64,000 nucleotides of DNA from Oricola indica (GTDB lineage: Bacteria; Pseudomonadota; Alphaproteobacteria; Rhizobiales; Rhizobiaceae), in assembly GCF_019966595.1 (NCBI RefSeq), contig NZ_JAINFJ010000012.1:39718-103717 (forward strand), in the 5' to 3' direction. The position numbers and the translations under genes are program-made. Within the stretch, counting starts at the first letter, position 1; each line of letters starts with the position of its first letter. The notes below the pieces were generated by a model. The model was not told the DNA's origin, searched no databases, and saw nothing but the letters and a program-made list of their open reading frames with translations. Shown here in pieces: positions 62,822 through 64,000 of the stretch.

Positions 62822-63778
62822 ATGAAATTGAAATCGGCCTTGATGGCCCTGGCCTTGGGCGGCGCCCTCGGTCTGGCCGGCGCGGCGAACGCGCAAGAGA
62901 AGATCAAGATCGGCGTGTCCTACCCGACGCCGACCCATGCATGGGCGGCCGGCATGAACTGGCACGCGGAGAAAGCCGAGGAACGGCTCGAGGCGCTCTA
63001 TCCCGATATCGACCTGATCCTGGTCAACTCGCCCGATCCGGGCGCCCAGGCCAGCGCACTCGAAGACCTCGTTTCGGTTCACCAGATCGACGCGCTCGTC
63101 GTCCTGCCGTTCGAATCCGAGCCGCTCACCGATCCGGTTCTCAACGTCAAGAAGACCGGCGCGCTGATCACGGTCGTCGATCGCGGATTGAGCCAGCCGG
63201 GCATCGAGGACATCTACGTCGCCGGCAACAACCCGGAGATGGGCCGCGTCTCGGCGGAATACATGAAGGGCCGGCTCAAGGACGGCGACAACATCGTCAT
63301 CCTGCGCGGCATCCCGACCGTGATCGACAATGAGCGCTTCGACGCGTTCATGGCCGGCATCGAAGGCTCCGGCATCAATGTCCTCGACCACAAGCACGCC
63401 AACTGGAACCGCGACGACGGTTTCGAGGTCATGCAGGACTTCCTCAGCCGCTTCCCCGATATCGACGCGGTCTGGGCGCAGGACGACGACATCGCCATTG
63501 GCGTGGTTGCCGCCCTCAAGCAGGCCGGACGTGACGGCGACGGCATGTTCGTCGTCGGCGGCGCCGGCATGAAGGAGACCATCAAGGGTATCATGGACGG
63601 CAACGAACTCGTGCCGGTCGATGTGCTTTATCCGCCGGCAATGATCGCGACGGCGATGGACGTGACGGTTGCCGCGTTCAAGTCGAACGGCCCGGTCGCC
63701 GGCCGCTACATTCTCGGTGCGACGCTGGTCACGCAGGAAAACGCCGAATCCTTCTATTTCCCGGATTCGCCCTTCTGA
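62822..63778 (+). CDS. Sugar-binding periplasmic protein (RbsB-like)
   Basis: Protein of 318 residues. Start ATG 62822 follows GGAGGAG. A signal peptide ending GAANAQEK directs it to the periplasm. The type I binding-protein fold is visible: IKIGVSYPTPTHAW, DALVVLPFESEPLT, VDRGLSQPG, WAQDDDIAIGVVAALKQAG and the hinge strand PVDVLYPPAMIA. Ligand not determinable, but the LacI context and following epimerase suggest a sugar or sugar alcohol. Third in the operon. Confidence 0.95.
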   Translation: MKLKSALMALALGGALGLAGAANAQEKIKIGVSYPTPTHAWAAGMNWHAEKAEERLEALYPDIDLILVNSPDPGAQASALEDLVSVHQIDALVVLPFESEPLTDPVLNVKKTGALITVVDRGLSQPGIEDIYVAGNNPEMGRVSAEYMKGRLKDGDNIVILRGIPTVIDNERFDAFMAGIEGSGINVLDHKHANWNRDDGFEVMQDFLSRFPDIDAVWAQDDDIAIGVVAALKQAGRDGDGMFVVGGAGMKETIKGIMDGNELVPVDVLYPPAMIATAMDVTVAAFKSNGPVAGRYILGATLVTQENAESFYFPDSPF

Positions 63779-63805
63779 TCCGGACCTGAAAACTGCTACT
63801 AATGT

Positions 63806-63831
63806 GCGGGGGAAGAGCGATCCTCCCCCGC
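63806..63831 (+). other. Intercistronic hairpin after the binding-protein gene
   Basis: GCGGGGGA and TCCCCCGC pair over 8 bp with a 10-base loop, 27 bases after the binding-protein stop. There is no T-run, so it probably stabilises the upstream message or dampens read-through, as is common after such genes. Confidence 0.5.
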
Positions 63832-63854
63832 GCACCAAACAGAGGAAAAGTTCC

Positions 63855-64000
63855 ATGAAGACCATCAAGGGCCCGGCCCTGTTCCTTGCACAGTTCGCCG
63901 GAGACGAGGCACCGTTCAACTCCTGGGCGTCGATCACGAAATGGGCCGCCGATTGCGGCTACAAGGGCGTGCAGGTTCCGAGTTGGGACGGACGCCTGAT
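63855..64000 (+). CDS. Sugar phosphate isomerase/epimerase family protein, 3' end outside window
   Basis: ATG 63855 follows AGAGGAAAAG. The 48 visible residues (FLAQFAGDEAPFNSWASI, WAADCGYKGVQVPSWDG) are typical of the N-terminus of TIM-barrel IolE/AP-endonuclease-2-like sugar epimerases. Same strand as the ABC transporter and 76 bases after it, so likely the first catabolic gene for the imported sugar. Cut by the window edge. Confidence 0.75.
   Translation, partial: MKTIKGPALFLAQFAGDEAPFNSWASITKWAADCGYKGVQVPSWDGRL

Overview
The window looks like a chromosome segment of an alphaproteobacterium of the Hyphomicrobiales (rhizobial) type. The evidence is the aroA-cmk-rpsA cluster with a class II (CP4-like) AroA, the TIGR02300 FYDLN protein next to tRNA-Ala, a glgP-B-C-A-X-malQ-pgm operon, and TRAP, ABC, GntR and DeoR sugar modules in GC-rich, tightly overlapping operons. 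Calls were made by reading motifs and start contexts, with no database search.

Layout. (1) Bases 1-8417 are an accessory block of visibly lower GC (hand counts of three 60-base lines gave 48-53%). It is one co-directional array: a membrane coiled-coil protein cut by the window edge, a protein with a degenerate Hsp70-like region and an embedded lipoyl-type domain whose modified lysine is Asp, four tandem acidic coiled-coil proteins, and an exported protein. I recognise no described system here, and it is my candidate for something new. (2) Bases 8521-9500 are decayed IS3-family remnants. (3) Bases 9618-16358 hold an HSL-type hydrolase, two acyl-CoA dehydrogenases (one glutaryl-CoA dehydrogenase-like), a TPR protein and a LysR regulator, with a near-identical 28-base repeat at each side. 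(4) Bases 16441-18564 hold a sulfotransferase and a polysaccharide pyruvyl transferase, probably for surface polysaccharide decoration.

(5) Bases 18749-26579 form a D-glucuronate module. A TRAP importer with uxaC and uxuB runs leftward, gntR and uxuA run rightward, and a perfect palindrome sits between overlapping divergent promoters. (6) Bases 26583-41985 are a complete glycogen operon transcribed leftward, ending in a GH13 enzyme resembling glucosylglycerol hydrolases. (7) Bases 42251-49681 are housekeeping: an RNase D-like exonuclease, a HAD phosphatase, a ketopantoate reductase-like protein, rpsA with a clear terminator, cmk, aroA, the TIGR02300 gene and tRNA-Ala(GGC).

(8) Bases 51082-53365 are glpR-glpD. 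(9) Bases 53362-58064 are a monooxygenase, bile acid symporter and two-SDR operon divergent from a tetR gene, with an 18-bp perfect palindrome between them. (10) Bases 58074-64000 hold an IclR regulator and a LacI regulator divergent from a ribose-type sugar ABC transporter, with three phased LacI-type operators, ending in a sugar epimerase cut by the right edge.

Together the right-hand 45 kb describes a scavenger of sugars, uronates and glycerol that stores glycogen. The left-hand 8.4 kb is separate, probably acquired material.
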